A stretch of 64,000 bases of DNA from Turritopsis dohrnii (GCA_027922465.2 BQMF02000207.1:558001-622000), one strand, 5' to 3'; shown: positions 11,439-22,511, numbered from the stretch's first letter. Notes: a model not told the origin generated them from the letters alone. Translations and numbers: made by a program.

Positions 11439-13261
11439 TCGAAATGTTACTCATCCGTTGATCAATTAATTTTTCAGGTTGTGCTATAGAGTAACTTGTG
11501 TATGATTATTTCGAAATTATCGCGATTAAATTACGTAAAAGAGAAAAAATATTTGTTCTTCTTTTATAAAACCTTACTATTTTCTCGAAAAATACATAAA
11601 TGTCTAGGGGTTGAAAGATTTTAAAATCGCGAGTTAAGTTTTTACTACGGGCTGGTCTTGTGAATCCAAATTGTTACGTCATCTGCATATTTAGCATATT
11701 TAACCGCTGTTCAATTTCTCAATCGCGTGTTTTTTAGAATTCTAAAACTCGAGAAGAAACATGGCGAAGGTTGAATAAAAAATAAACATATTCAAGATAC
11801 AGTCAAAAACATTTATTAAATGAATATTATTTTATGGCATGACTTTTTAAGTAGAAGATGATTAAAGTAAAAGTTTACCACAATATTTTTAGACCGTACA
11901 TTCCCTTTAAGAATAGCACTTTTGTTTGTCTTCACAGCAGCAATTAAGAACACTAGCCGCCCATGTCTACCTGCTCTGTATCACTGTATCAATAAACGTC
12001 AAATTTCCTTATCAGCGGCTCATATAACTTGGAAAACATTCGAAGTCACAACCTCTGGTGTGCAGTCAGTGTTACATCAGTGTTACATTAACTATTTTTC
12101 AGGTTTTTTATTATGTGTTACTTATTTATTTTAAACCAATCGTTGATCAGCACAGCAATACACTCAAAACTTAGGAAGAAAAAACTTCAACTTTTTATTA
12201 GCTTTTGTTTTGAAAAAGTTACGCACTCTAACATGGGTGCTATCAAACAGGGCGAAAATGGTTTCTCTTCTTAAAATGTTCACACGAGAGGAGAGAAAAT
12301 AGGCACGTGCTAAAACTGAATAAAAGAAACGTTCGATCAGAAGCGCTTAAAAAAGAAAAGAAATTAAATTTTTTTTTGTTTTTTTTCGCATTATTTATTG
12401 TCGATAATACAATAAAAATAGTCATATCTCAAAAAGTTGAAATTGACTAATTAAAATCGACTAAGCACATATTTAATAATAACTGAAATTAAAATAAAAT
12501 AAATTAAAGTTAATGTAAAAAAAAATATATAATATATAAAAAGATAACCCTTACTTTTATACATACCCTAGATTGTAAACATATAATCTACAAAGATGAC
12601 ACTGACAAGTTAGCCCTTTCCATTCTTTTAGATTACTCACAAACGCTGGGAGACAAGGTGCTTCTTGTATAGTTTTTGGCAAAGCTGCCTATAGCTGTGG
12701 CCCCCTGAAATTTACTGTTTCTTGGCCATATTTCACAGTTCGTGCTCTACATCGAAGAAACTCTGAATTGATACGAGTAGAGAACCTATTTTTGTTAAGT
12801 ATAAAAACTTCTGATATAATATCAGGATTGATACCATTTTTGATTTTATATAATTCTTTCAATAATATAATTAAATTACGGTGATGTACACTAACAGTTC
12901 CAGTTTTATCCAACAAGTCATGAAACGAAGAGTTATAATCATTAGTTATTATACGCAGAGCTCTGCTGTGGATTTTATTGATAGAATTGTTAGTGGTACG
13001 GTTAAAAAACATCCATAGCAATGGACAACAACACGACTTGGAAGTCGAAAATTTCGCTATATTGCATTCTCACAATTCTAACAAATATATACTGTTCATA
13101 GAATTGTGAGATACAATAGTTGATAACGGTAGCAGAATTTCAACTCGCAAATATACAAAACAAATAGATCAAAACTTATTTGTCTCAAATATGGCTTAAA
13201 GTCTTCAGGAAGGTGTCACAATTACAGAAATCTAACCTCAATAATTATTAAACATTCTCAA

Positions 13262-14135
13262 AATATAGCATGGCCAAATTGGTCAATTTTGGTCAAATTC
13301 GACAAAATGACTGTCAAATTCGAAATCAGCACCTTTCAATTGTGCTTTGTGCAAATTTTTATGAAAATTGCAGAACTTTCATAATTTGGTCCAAATTGCC
13401 CAATTTTGGCCAAATTTGTGACGGTTTGAGGGAAAATCATAACAAGTGATAATTTCTGATAAATTTATCAGTAAATTACTGATTAGAAAACAATAGATTT
13501 AATCAGTAATTCGTTCGATTTATCAGTAATTCGTTCGATGAATCAGTAATTACTGATAAAATAATCGGTAAATACTGATAAATAATCAGTAATTTATCAG
13601 TATTACGGATTCATCGAACGAATTACTGATAAATCGAACGATCTACTGATAAATCGAACGAATTACTGATAAATCGAACGAATTACTGATTATTACTGAT
13701 ACATTTCTGATAAATTATTGATTAATTTATCAGTAATATCACTTGTTATGATTTTCCCTCAAACCGTCACATTTGACAAAATGACTGTCAAATTCGAAAT
13801 CAGCACCATTCAATTGTGCTTTGTGTAAACTTTTTTGAAAATTGGAGAACTTTCATAATTTAGTCCAAATTTGGCCCGAATTGTCCAATTTTGGCCAAAT
13901 TTGACAAAATGACTGCCAAATTCGAAATCAGCACCATTCAATTGTGCTTTGTGCAAATTTTTATGAAAATTGCAGAACTTTCATAATTTGGTCCAAATTT
14001 GGCCCGAATTGCCCTATTTTGGCCAAATTTGACAAAATGACTGTCAAATTCAAAATCAGCACCTTTTAGATGTGCTTTGTGCAAATTTTTATGAAAATTG
14101 GAGAACTTTCATAATTTGGTCCAAATTTACCCCGT
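13262..14135. repeat. 128-bp satellite, first locus (about 4 units)
   Basis: Units spaced about 128 bp apart, each with TTTTGGCCAAATTTGACAAA, TGTCAAATTCGAAATCAGCA, CAATTGTGCTTTGTGC and GAACTTTCATAATTTGGTCC. One unit is split by a 353-bp MITE. It belongs to the same family as the arrays at 19.1 and 21.6 kb, but in a distinct sub-family (TTTGTGC rather than TCCGTGC). Confidence 0.85.
13418..13770. mobile_element. Palindromic MITE with ATTT duplication
   Basis: Perfect long inverted ends: GTGACGGTTTGAGGGAAAAT...CATAACAAGTGAT and the exact complement at the other side. It sits inside a satellite unit, and ATTT occurs on both sides (13414-13417, 13771-13774) but once in intact units, so it is the target duplication. 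The interior consists of 20-bp repeats of ATTACTGATAAATCGAACGA and their complements, so almost the whole element can fold into one hairpin. Non-coding. Confidence 0.9.
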
Positions 14136-15362
14136 TAGTCAGCCTGAAAGTCAACAAAAGATTTTATTGCTAAGGTGTGTGCGGACATGGCTTTTATATG
14201 CAATTATTTACTTTAGTGAGATCGTCCAAAATGTCACGGAGATACATAGAACGACGATACCAATACTTCGCTATACTAGCGAAATTAATAACCAAACTAT
14301 GATAAAATAAAAAAATTTAACATCAAAAATAAAAAATTTTGTTGATCCATATACGGTGATAGCCTAACGAGAGCATATAATTTATTACTCGCTTTCTTGC
14401 AAATATTCTTAACATGTTTGCTAAAAGTTAACATATTATCTACTGTGATGCCAAGAAGCTTCTCCTCCGAAGAGGATGGCACAATTGTGCCATTAATGTT
14501 AACTTGCAGCAAGCATTGTGTGTTGTTACCGAAAAACATAAAATGACACTTCCTTTCATTCAGTTGCAAGCAGTTCAATTTGAACCAATTTGAAACAGCT
14601 CTCATCCCCTTTTCAAGCTCAATATATTCTTGGGATTTTCCTATAACATAAATGGTGTTATCGTCAGTATAAATGCATATATCGTTGGTGATAAAAGATA
14701 TTAAATCGTTAAGAAAGATGTTAAAAAGAAGAGGTCCTAACACAGATCCTTGGGGCACACCAAAAGTCATTTCAAGCAATTCGCTAAAAGAGTTTGCAAG
14801 TCTGACACGTTGCTTTTTATTTTAGAGATAATTAGCCACAAATTATTAAAAGAAAAGCAAAAAACATTTTGTTTCATGACACTCCATTAAATAATTTCGC
14901 TCACAACTCAATCAATCGTCGCCCGTGTTCAGCCTGGGTTGACTTCACGAAAAATAAAATTACGGAATTGGCAACCGAAAGTGTTCCCATGTTGTAGAGC
15001 TCGAACAACTGATCAAAAAAAATGTATGGGATAGTTACGCTACGATCAACCGTTACGGAGATATCATCGTTCAAAAATTTCAATGACGTCACAGACCCGT
15101 CCCCCCAAAAAATTAGACCCAAATTTTTTTTCACCCCATTGCCTGTATCGCGGACCCCAAAAAACGTCAGTTATCCCTATTAGTTATCGAGATAATTTTC
15201 CCTAAACGTCGCATTCGATTAGGGTTTCAATGCAATGGTTTCACGCTGACGTCGCGCACCAGAAGAGAAATGATTTCTTTTGCAGTTCACATCTACCATT
15301 TTGCGTGACTTACAAACAAACAAACAAACAAACAAACGGAGAATCGGCTATTAATATATAAA

Positions 15363-16259
15363 CTAGCCGCCAAGGCGACGTCGCTTGCCGCCCATGCGCC
15401 AGGTGCACTGTGTCACCCCGGAGACCCCAATAAACCTCATATTTCCTCAAAAACGGCTCGTACAACTTGTGTTCAGCCAGAGGCAGATTCGAAATCAAAT
15501 GTCAAATATCAGTTTAAACAATGGTTCCAAAAAAACCAAATTTCATGATGTGCTATTTATTTACTTTTTAAAACCAATCGTTTTTCACTTTAACAATACA
15601 CTCAAAACGTAGAGAGAAAAAACGTTTCAACTTATTATTAGCTTTGGTTTTACGCGCTCTAACATGGGTGTTATCAAAAGTAGGGGGGAAATGGTTTCTC
15701 TTCTTAAAAAGATCACAAAGGAGGAGAAAGAAAGGCATGTGCTAAATGAATGAAGTGAATAAAGAACATGTTCGATCAGAACCGCATAACAAAAAAGAAA
15801 TTAAATTATTGAAAGAAAAGCAAAAAAATATTTTATTTCTTTTTTTACCTATCGGTTTTTAAACATTTTGATTGCTCGAAAAAAAGTTCACCTGTCTCAG
15901 ACAGTCAGGCAAGGATACGTTAGGAGACACTGGCATACCGAACATGTTACCACGTTCTGCCACGGCTGCTTTTTGTCCAAAATGTTTAATCAGTTAGTTT
16001 CTTTGTATTTAGTTGATGTATTGTTTTCAAAGCCAAGTCAACGAGGAATATAAAACTAACAATAATAATAAAAACGAAACGTTATTCCTATTAGTTCATC
16101 AGCCAAAAAAAGTCACGCTCGATTGGGGTTGCAATGTATTTGCTTCGAACTCATGTCGTACATATAATTTCGCTCACAACTCAATCTACCATTTTGCGTG
16201 ACTTACAAACAAACAAACAAACAAACAAACAAACAGAGAATCGGCTATTAATATATAGA
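15363..16259 (-). mobile_element. Helitron-like element, hairpin type A, second in tandem
   Basis: On the minus strand it begins TCTATATATTAATAGCCGAT, has a GTTT tandem just inside, and ends in GGCGGCTAG after a CGCC/GGCG hairpin. It directly abuts the previous and the next copy, head to tail. The body lacks the GTAGAGCTCGAAAAACTGAT core of other copies and instead matches 11953-12430. Non-coding. Confidence 0.55.
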
Positions 16260-16889
16260 CTAGCCGCCAAGGCGGCGTCACTCGCCGCCCATGTTCAGCA
16301 TTGCGTTGAGTTCACGAAAAATAAAATTAAGGAATTGGCAATAATAAGTGTGCCCATGTAGTAGAGCTCGAAAAACTGATAAAAAAAATGTAGCTATGGG
16401 ATCGTTTTGCTACGACCAACCGTAACGGCTGCACGAAATTTAATGTTGACTGAAATCTGTCCATGGTGAACATGATGTTTTTACAATTTCTGACAACATC
16501 AAATGTGATGTTTTGATGTTTTTGTATTTTCAAGTTGACGTTGTCATGTTTTCCTCTCTTACGTCATGTTTTCACTTATCTAAACAACTCAAAACATCAT
16601 GTTAAAATATTTTCGATTTTCAACATGATGTTTTGTCAATTTTGGAAGTTTTCATATTTCATGTTTTGATGTTTTCCGTGTTTGACCATGTAGATATTTT
16701 TCTATGAATAGGTCTTGTTTTTTGTTGACATAATATAATGCACGTTTATGGATAACCTGGTCGGTGTTGTTAACAGAACTTTTTAAGTTTTCTTTTTCAG
16801 TAATTATTCAAATGTTACTGGAAAGTAAAAATCTTAACTAGGAGTAATTATCTTTAAATACAGATGCTGTAAAAACCTTGTAAATATTA

Positions 16890-16989
16890 TTGACGGTTGT
16901 AAAATATTGTTGACGGGTGTAAAATATTGTTGACGGGTGTAAAACATTGTCGATGGGTGTAAAACATTGTTGACGGGTGTAAAACATCA
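16890..16989. repeat. 20-bp minisatellite, 5 units
   Basis: Five consecutive 20-bp units of the form TTGACGGGTGTAAAATATTG with one to four differences each, inside the 2.2-kb TIR element. Confidence 0.9.
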
Positions 16990-17684
16990 TTGATGCTTTT
17001 TTCAGAAATCTGATGATGAAAGTTAAATCTATAACCAAATTCTAAAATGTATTATTGAAAAGTATGTGCAATGGCTACTTTAGCGCGATTTATTGAAGTC
17101 AATTTTATGTTTCGACTTAGGTAATGCAGATTGGATATTGAAATTACTTAAAAAGAATCTAATTCAAAGCGGGTTCTTCTAATTTAACGCTGATTTTCAG
17201 GAGCACTTTTTGAATTCTAATTAAATAGCATCATTCGACAAAAAAAGATTTTTTTGGCCCTCACTAAATTAAAAGAATTACGTTAGGTTGGATTAATTCT
17301 GATTAAATTTTTAGAAGTACTATATGTTTGTAAAACTCTCACAGTATCTTTTTTTATCATTTTTTGTATGTATATTCTATGTGTTCTCCGATTCACGTGG
17401 TTTGTTTTAAGTTTTCTTTTTTCCATCATTGTCTTCTTATGAGTCCGCGTGTGTTATTGTTACTGTATAATTATAATATTTACACCTATCTTTGATTTCA
17501 TAGCAATTCCTTTGATTACTTTTTAACACGTTTGACCTTTGTTTCTTAACATTTATAGAAACATCGCTATTACTAACTAGTTTTATACTTACGATTAAGA
17601 TCGTAGTTTCTTTTGAAGTGGGAAGTGGAAAATGCCAATTATCATAGACGGATTCACGTAAGTTAAGAATCAGAGCCGTATACA

Positions 17685-17819
17685 AGGTCAGTCAAAAAAA
17701 GTGGAGGAGTCCAACAATATGATACTTCTTTTCAATGTTAATTGGCGATTAGGTTACTTGCACGCTTTCCTTTACTACTCTAAATGACTAAACTTTCCTC
17801 CACAAATTTTGACTGACCT
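17685..17819. mobile_element. 135-bp MITE, AGGTCAGTC ends
   Basis: AGGTCAGTCAAAAAAAGTGG and AGGA on the left are mirrored by TCCTCC, ACAAATTTTGACTGACCT on the right. It lies inside the 2.2-kb TIR element, so it is a later insertion. Tc1/mariner-type MITE by its ends, though a TA duplication is not clear. Confidence 0.7.
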
Positions 17820-19099
17820 CTAACTACGCCTCTGAAAATACTTCATATTTAATCATTCTGTGATTCTTGATAAAAACCAATAAATAAACTTACTGTTTTT
17901 TACCTCCGTTTAGAAAGTAAATCGGCGTAGAATAATATCCACACATTTTACACAGAAGAAAGAAATAATAATATAGAAGTAGTTGTTCCTGAAAAGATAT
18001 GTTCGTTGTAAATGGAGACAGGTACTTCAAGGTCGGAAAATCAAAGTGGGCGACAAAAAGATATGAGAATAAAATGAAGAGAAGTGAACGAAGAGAACTG
18101 AAATGTATGTAGTTTTAGCCTAGAAACTTGTATCATATTTTATATTAAAATGTTGTCAATAAAAATTTCATTCACCACCTTGTTCTTTGGATTTCCTCGT
18201 GCTATCATAAATTTAGCCGACTTACATTTTCATGTTTACAGCTTTCGGAAACATGAAGTGTTTTTTTCTTTTGTTCTGAAGTCCAACGACAAACATTTTT
18301 AGATTTACCGATTTTGCAAACTTCAGTTGACTGAAGTTGTCGACAAAATCAAATGTTCATGTTGTCAAGTTTTCCACCAAACAACAACATCTGGGCATAT
18401 ATTCTAGCAAGGCAAAAGGAGACGTTTTTATGTTTTCAGCAATAGAATATCTTCAAGTTGCCATGTTTTCGTTCAACGGGAAACATCACTTTTTCGAATG
18501 AAATCATTCACTGAAAACATGCACTAATCCGTTGGAAAACACCAGACAACATCTGATGTTTTCCATCACAGAAAACCTCAGTAAATATGAAAAACATGAT
18601 GTTTATCAGGAGTATCCATGGGCTTATTTTCATAGGAAAACATCATTTTTCGCGCAGTGGGAAATGTCGTCCATCAAAAGTTTTGATGACGTCACAGACC
18701 CGTACCCGCAAAAAATAGGACCCAAATTTTTTGTAACCACATCGCCTGTATCGGAGACCCCCAAAAACGTCAGTTATCCGTATTGGTTACCGAGATAATT
18801 TTCCCCAAACGTCGCATTTGATTAGTAGGGTCTCAATACAATGGTTTCACACTGACGTCGCACAAAATAAAATAAAATAATTACTCTTACAACTCAATCT
18901 ACCATTTTGCATGACTTACAAACAAACAAACAGACAAACGGAGAATCGGCTATTAATATATAGATGTATTGACATGTTCTTAAGCTGATAATAACTCACT
19001 TCAAAGTCCCTACTTTGATTAGAAGTAAAAGAAGCAAGAAGCCGCTTGGCTTGAAGACTTCAGGACGTAACACAACGATTTATATTTAGTCTCAAAAAT

Positions 19100-19698
19100 A
19101 CAACGTTGCCGAATTGCCCAATTATGTTCAAATCTAATAAAATGATTGGCAAATTCAAAATCAGCAACTTCTAATTGCGCGTTGTAGAAATTTTTATGGA
19201 TATTGCAGAACTTTCTAAGTTTCTAAGAATTTTTTTAAAACTGTTCTACTAAAACGGTACTTCAGAGATTTAAAGCCTTTTGTTGTAACAAAAGAAACAT
19301 CATTACTTTGCACGCTTATTTCAAGTGTTGATGTGAAGTTTCTAATGACTTTGAAGGGAAAAATTCACGAACAACTCTACTAAGTTGCATACATTTCCCT
19401 ACAAATCTATACAAAAATAGTTTCGTGTAAATGAAACTTGATTTTTCCGAATCCCGCTAATTGAAGAACTTGGTCCAATTTTGGTTCAAATTTGGCCTAA
19501 ATTGGCCAATTTTAGTCAAACCTGGCTAAATAATTGTCAAATTTGAAATCAGCACCTTTCAATTGTGATCTGTGCAAATTTTTGCAAAAATTGAAGAACT
19601 TTCTAAATTTGGTCCTAATTTGGCCTAAATTGGCCAATTTTAGTCAAACCTGACAAAATCATTGTCAAATTTGAAATCAACACCTTTCAATTGTGATC
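19100..19698. repeat. 128-bp satellite, second locus, left part
   Basis: Diverged units (AATTGGCCAATTTTAGTCAA; AATCAGCACCTTTCAATTGT) followed by two good units up to GTGATCCG. A non-satellite segment at about 19240-19430 (CTTCAGAGATTTAAAGCC) recurs at 47220-47290, so it is a separate interspersed repeat. The array is cut by the TIR element that follows and resumes at 21637 within the same unit. Confidence 0.8.
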
Positions 19699-19700
19699 CG

Positions 19701-21634
19701 CCCAGCCGGCAAAAAGTGGTTTTAAAGTGGTTTTTAATAGGTTTTGGAATCAGTTTTTAAGAGGTTTTTTTTATGTCTCAAATGTCCGCTTCGAAACCTC
19801 TTTTGAGAAACCTCTTTAAAACCTCTTCCTAATTCCTCTTAAAAACTTCTTTCGAAAACGTTTTAAAAACTTCTTTTCGAAAACGTTTTAAAAACGTCTT
19901 TCTTTCAGATGTTAAAAACCTCTTTAATCGGTATTTTTGCATTCTTTCTTAAACTCCTTTCAAAATACTTCTGAACAAAAACTTCTGTAATACGATAGGG
20001 AAATACGCCCGATGAGGGAATCCGACAATGTTTCCGATTTATTGAAGATTTGAAATGAAAACAGTGTATCAGTTGGTAGTTTTAATTCTTATCGACATGG
20101 ATACAATTATCTCATCAGCAAACCATAAATATCATAAATAGATTAATAAATGAAATTAACGTATATCATACATCTTATATACATCTTATTATATAGACAT
20201 TATATATATCTCATTCTTGTAAGAGGCTTAGCTTTTTACGTTTAGTCTTAACAAGACATTTTTTCTAACATAGAAAAATAAAATAAACATTACATAACCT
20301 CTTCCTAGGTAAAAGATACAACTTTTAAGTGCAAAAAAAAAACTGAAAACTGATTATTACATGCTCAGGCTGTTGCATACAAGTATACTTTTGAAAGATT
20401 TGTACCCAACGATCATTTATTGGTAATGTTAAAATCCGTTTGTCTTTCAAAAAATTCCAAATCAAGGTAAATTTTGATGTTTGCCTTTGATGGTTTTTTC
20501 TTTCCACATTCTTCAGATAGAAAGCTATAACGTCTTTGCATGATATCATCTCCTAAAACAAAGAAAAACCATTAAAGAAATTCTGAGAAATTCTTTGCAA
20601 ATTTGCAATACACTATCTCTCTTATTACTTGGTAGGAGATACGTTTGTCAATTCGTAGATTACTTTGAAATATTCCAAACAAAAAATCAGAAGTAAGGAA
20701 AAGTAATCAAAATCAGTTTGGATTTGTAAAAACAAAATGTCGGTTTCATCTTACTTTTGGATTATTATGATTTTAAAAACCAGCAGTATTACTTCGACAA
20801 TATTACTTCGACATTAAATTCTGTGACTCAAAACTTATAACCACATTTTAGAAGAACTCATTAAGGTTAAAATCAGTTACTCGACATTTGCTAAACTTGA
20901 ATCCATAAAAGCAAAACAAAAACATCCTCTCTTCTGTACACGTGTGTATGTGAAAAACATTCGAAAAAAACATCTGCTAAACATTTGAGAAATAGCTCAA
21001 AGATTCGATGTAGAATTATCATGATTCGATTCAATAAAAACGTTCTTTGTTATTGTTTTGCACCATTGGTTTTGAATAAAAAGAACTACTTACTTTACTG
21101 TTCGCTTCGTCTCTACGTTGCGCTCTAGCAGACTGAAAATTCTTTGAACTTTTCTGCTCCAAGACAAGCGCAAAAATATGGGACGGGGGAAAATGAAAAA
21201 ATGATAACAAAAAAAATCCAAGAAACAATAAATGTAATCTTTTATTCATAATTAAATATTATACATAGAAATAACAATGACATAGATATTTCAATAATAT
21301 TTTAAAAACACAACTAATCATAGTGTTGACTATAATGCGTTAAGTATTTTTGTTAACCCCCTTAAAGCAAACGGTTTTCTTTTAGTGTTAAAGAGGTCTT
21401 TAAAATACCTCTTTAAGAAAACCTATAAAAAACCTCTTTAAAACTCCCAGAGAAAACCTGAAGACATTGCAGTGTTATCGATACAAAAATAAAACCGATT
21501 AAAGACGTTTTTATAAACACGACTTTGAAAATCAGTTTTAAATGCGTTTTTGACAACACTTGAAAAAGCAGTTTTTTGCAAAACCGTAAAGACACTAAAA
21601 AAAGAGGTTTTAAAAACGTTTTGTGCCGGCTGGG
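19701..21634. mobile_element. 1,934-bp TIR element, CCCAGCCGGC ends
   Basis: Ends CCCAGCCGGCAAAAAGTGGT and, inverted, CCCAGCCGGCACAAAACGTT. It splits a satellite unit: GATCCG on the left and CGTGCAAA on the right rebuild GATCCGTGCAAA, giving a 2-bp CG duplication. Both arms (19711-20000; 21360-21630) are arrays of AACCTCTTT/AAAGAGGTT and CGTTTTAAA motifs in opposite orientation. The interior holds a two-exon gene for a small secreted protein and no transposase. Superfamily unassigned. Confidence 0.85.
20325..21249 (-). CDS. Small secreted protein, two exons, inside a TIR element
   Basis: Exon 1 (21094-21249, 52 codons) starts MNKRLHLLFLGFFLLSFFHF, a strong signal peptide probably cleaved around residue 25-28, then a Lys/Arg/Gln-rich stretch. 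The donor is AAA|GTAAGT. Exon 2 (20325-20552, 76 codons with stop) follows a TTTGTTTTAG acceptor in the same phase and encodes KDVIAFYLKNVERKNHQ..., TLIWNFLKDKRILTLP, NDRWVQIFQKY and a TAA stop. The product is 127 residues. The open frame, signal peptide and matched splice phase support a real gene. I do not recognise the family. It is the only gene in its transposon, so it is a passenger or an element-specific protein. Confidence 0.6.
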
Positions 21635-21636
21635 CG

Positions 21637-22440
21637 TGCAAAATTTCATGAAAATTGAAGAACTTTCGAAATTTGGTCCAAATTTGGCCTAAATTGGCTA
21701 ATTTTAGTCAAACCTGGCATTATCATTGTCAAATTCGAAATCAACACCTTTCAAATGTGATCCGTGCAAAATTTCATGAAAATTGAAGAACTTTCGAAAT
21801 TTGGTCCTAATTTGGCCTAAATTGGCCAATTTTAGTCAAACCTGACAAAATCATTGTCAAATTTGAAACCAGCACCTTTCAATTGTGTGATCCGAGCAAA
21901 GTTTCATGAAAATTGAAGAACTTTCGAAATTTGGTCCAAATTTGGCCTAAATTGCCCAAATTTAGTCAAACCTGGCAATGTCATTGTCAAATTTGAAATC
22001 AGCACCTTTCAATTGTGACCCGTGCAAAATTTCATGAAAATTGAAGAACTTTCGAAATTTGGTCCAAATTTGGCCTAAATTGCTCAATTTTAGTCAAACC
22101 TGGCAACATCATTGTCAAATTCGAAATCAGCACCTTTCAAATGTGATCCGTGCAAAAGTTCATGAAAATTGAAGAACTTTCGAAATTTGGTCCTAATTTG
22201 GCCTAAATTGGCCAATTTTAGTCAAACCTGACAAAATCATTGTCAAATTTGAAATCAGCACCTTTCAATTGTGATCCATGCAAAATTTCATGAAATTTGA
22301 AGAACTTTCGAAATTTGGTCCAAATTTGGCCTAAATTGGCCAATTTTAGTCAAACGTGGCAAAATCATTGTCAAATTTGAAATCAGCACCTTTCAGTTGT
22401 GCTCTGTGCAAATTTTCATGAAAATTGGTCCCCTGGAAGT
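21637..22440. repeat. 128-bp satellite, second locus, right part (about 6 units)
   Basis: The word AACTTTCGAAATTTGGTCC recurs at 21661, 21789, 21919, 22047, 22175 and 22303: spacing 128, 130, 128, 128, 128. Alternate units share variants (TCAATTGTG versus TCAAATGTG; CCTAATTTGG versus CCAAATTTGG), hinting at a two-unit higher-order repeat. Confidence 0.9.
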
Positions 22441-22511
22441 CCTAATTTGACCAAATTTGCGAATTCGGCAATGATGTCATGTGAACGCTGCACGAAAACG
22501 TTCATAACTTG

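Larger units (their letters stand above)
9882..11906. mobile_element. 2,025-bp TTAA-flanked DNA transposon (Kolobok-like)
   Basis: The ends are perfect 15-bp inverted repeats, AGGGAATGTACGGTC on the left and GACCGTACATTCCCT on the right. Both sides carry a TTAA (9878-9881 and 11907-11910), the target duplication typical of Kolobok and piggyBac. Subterminal sequences are also loosely inverted over about 280 bp (TGACGTAACCATTTGG versus the complement of CCAAATTGTTACGTCA; CGCGAT-containing blocks). It carries a THAP gene on the plus strand and a P2X7-C-terminal-domain gene on the minus strand, convergent and just short of overlapping. AGGG ends, TTAA and a THAP protein fit Kolobok; no transposase was found, so this copy would move in trans. 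Confidence 0.8.
12590..14779 (-). pseudogene. APE-type LINE reverse transcriptase, split and truncated
   Basis: On the minus strand, 14779-14297 encodes the RT palm: FGVPQGSVLGPLLFNIFLND (motif with the conserved PQGS), YTDD in place of the usual YADD, then NWFKLNCLQLNERKC and EEKLLGITVD. The thumb and C terminus continue at 13035-12590: WMFFNRTTNNSINKIHSRAL, TVSVHHRNLIILLKELYKIK, RARTVKYGQE and ALPKTIQEAP, with a TAG replacing the expected Trp. Between 13035 and about 14290 a satellite-bearing insert splits the gene. It lacks the N-terminal endonuclease and the first RT motifs, as 5'-truncated LINE copies do. The LINE sits inside a Helitron-like element. CR1/L2/Jockey-like by appearance. Confidence 0.8.
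11953..15362 (-). mobile_element. Helitron-like element, interrupted by a LINE
   Basis: The 3' end (plus-strand CTAGCCGCCCATGTC) lacks the second hairpin arm of its relatives. Body sequence (ATCAATAAACGTCAAATTTC; CTCTAACATGGGTGCTATC; GGTTTCTCTTCTTAAAA) aligns with the next copy at 15363-16259. It stops at about 12590 and resumes near 14846 (TTATTAAAAGAAAAGC), bracketing a LINE. The 5' end is the ACAAAC tandem followed by GAATCGGCTATTAATATAT. No Rep/helicase gene. Confidence 0.5.
16429..18657. mobile_element. 2.2-kb TIR element with CATGTTTT-rich arms
   Basis: It interrupts a Helitron-like core whose two halves align exactly once it is removed. Ends: CTGCACGAAATTTAATGTT and, inverted, CTGCGCGAAAAATGATGTT, with homology continuing to CCATGG about 40 bp in. 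Both arms (16440-16690, 18220-18650) carry dispersed CATGTTTT/AAAACATG motifs in opposite orientations. Flanks ACGG and TGGG suggest a worn 3-4 bp duplication. I found no transposase, so it is non-autonomous; superfamily unassigned. Confidence 0.7.
16260..18964 (-). mobile_element. Helitron-like element, hairpin type A, third in tandem (interrupted)
   Basis: Plus-strand start CTAGCCGCCAAGGCGG (3' hairpin), the GTAGAGCTCGAAAAACTGAT core up to 16428, then a 2.2-kb TIR element, then the core resumes at 18658 (AAAAGTTTTGATGACGTCAC) and ends with the ACAAAC tandem and GGCTATTAATATATAGA. The base after the 5' end is T, consistent with Helitron insertion between A and T. Confidence 0.6.

Noticed and set aside
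21637..22440. CRISPR-like array
   Set aside because: Units are contiguous 128-bp satellite repeats without unique spacers, in a eukaryotic genome.
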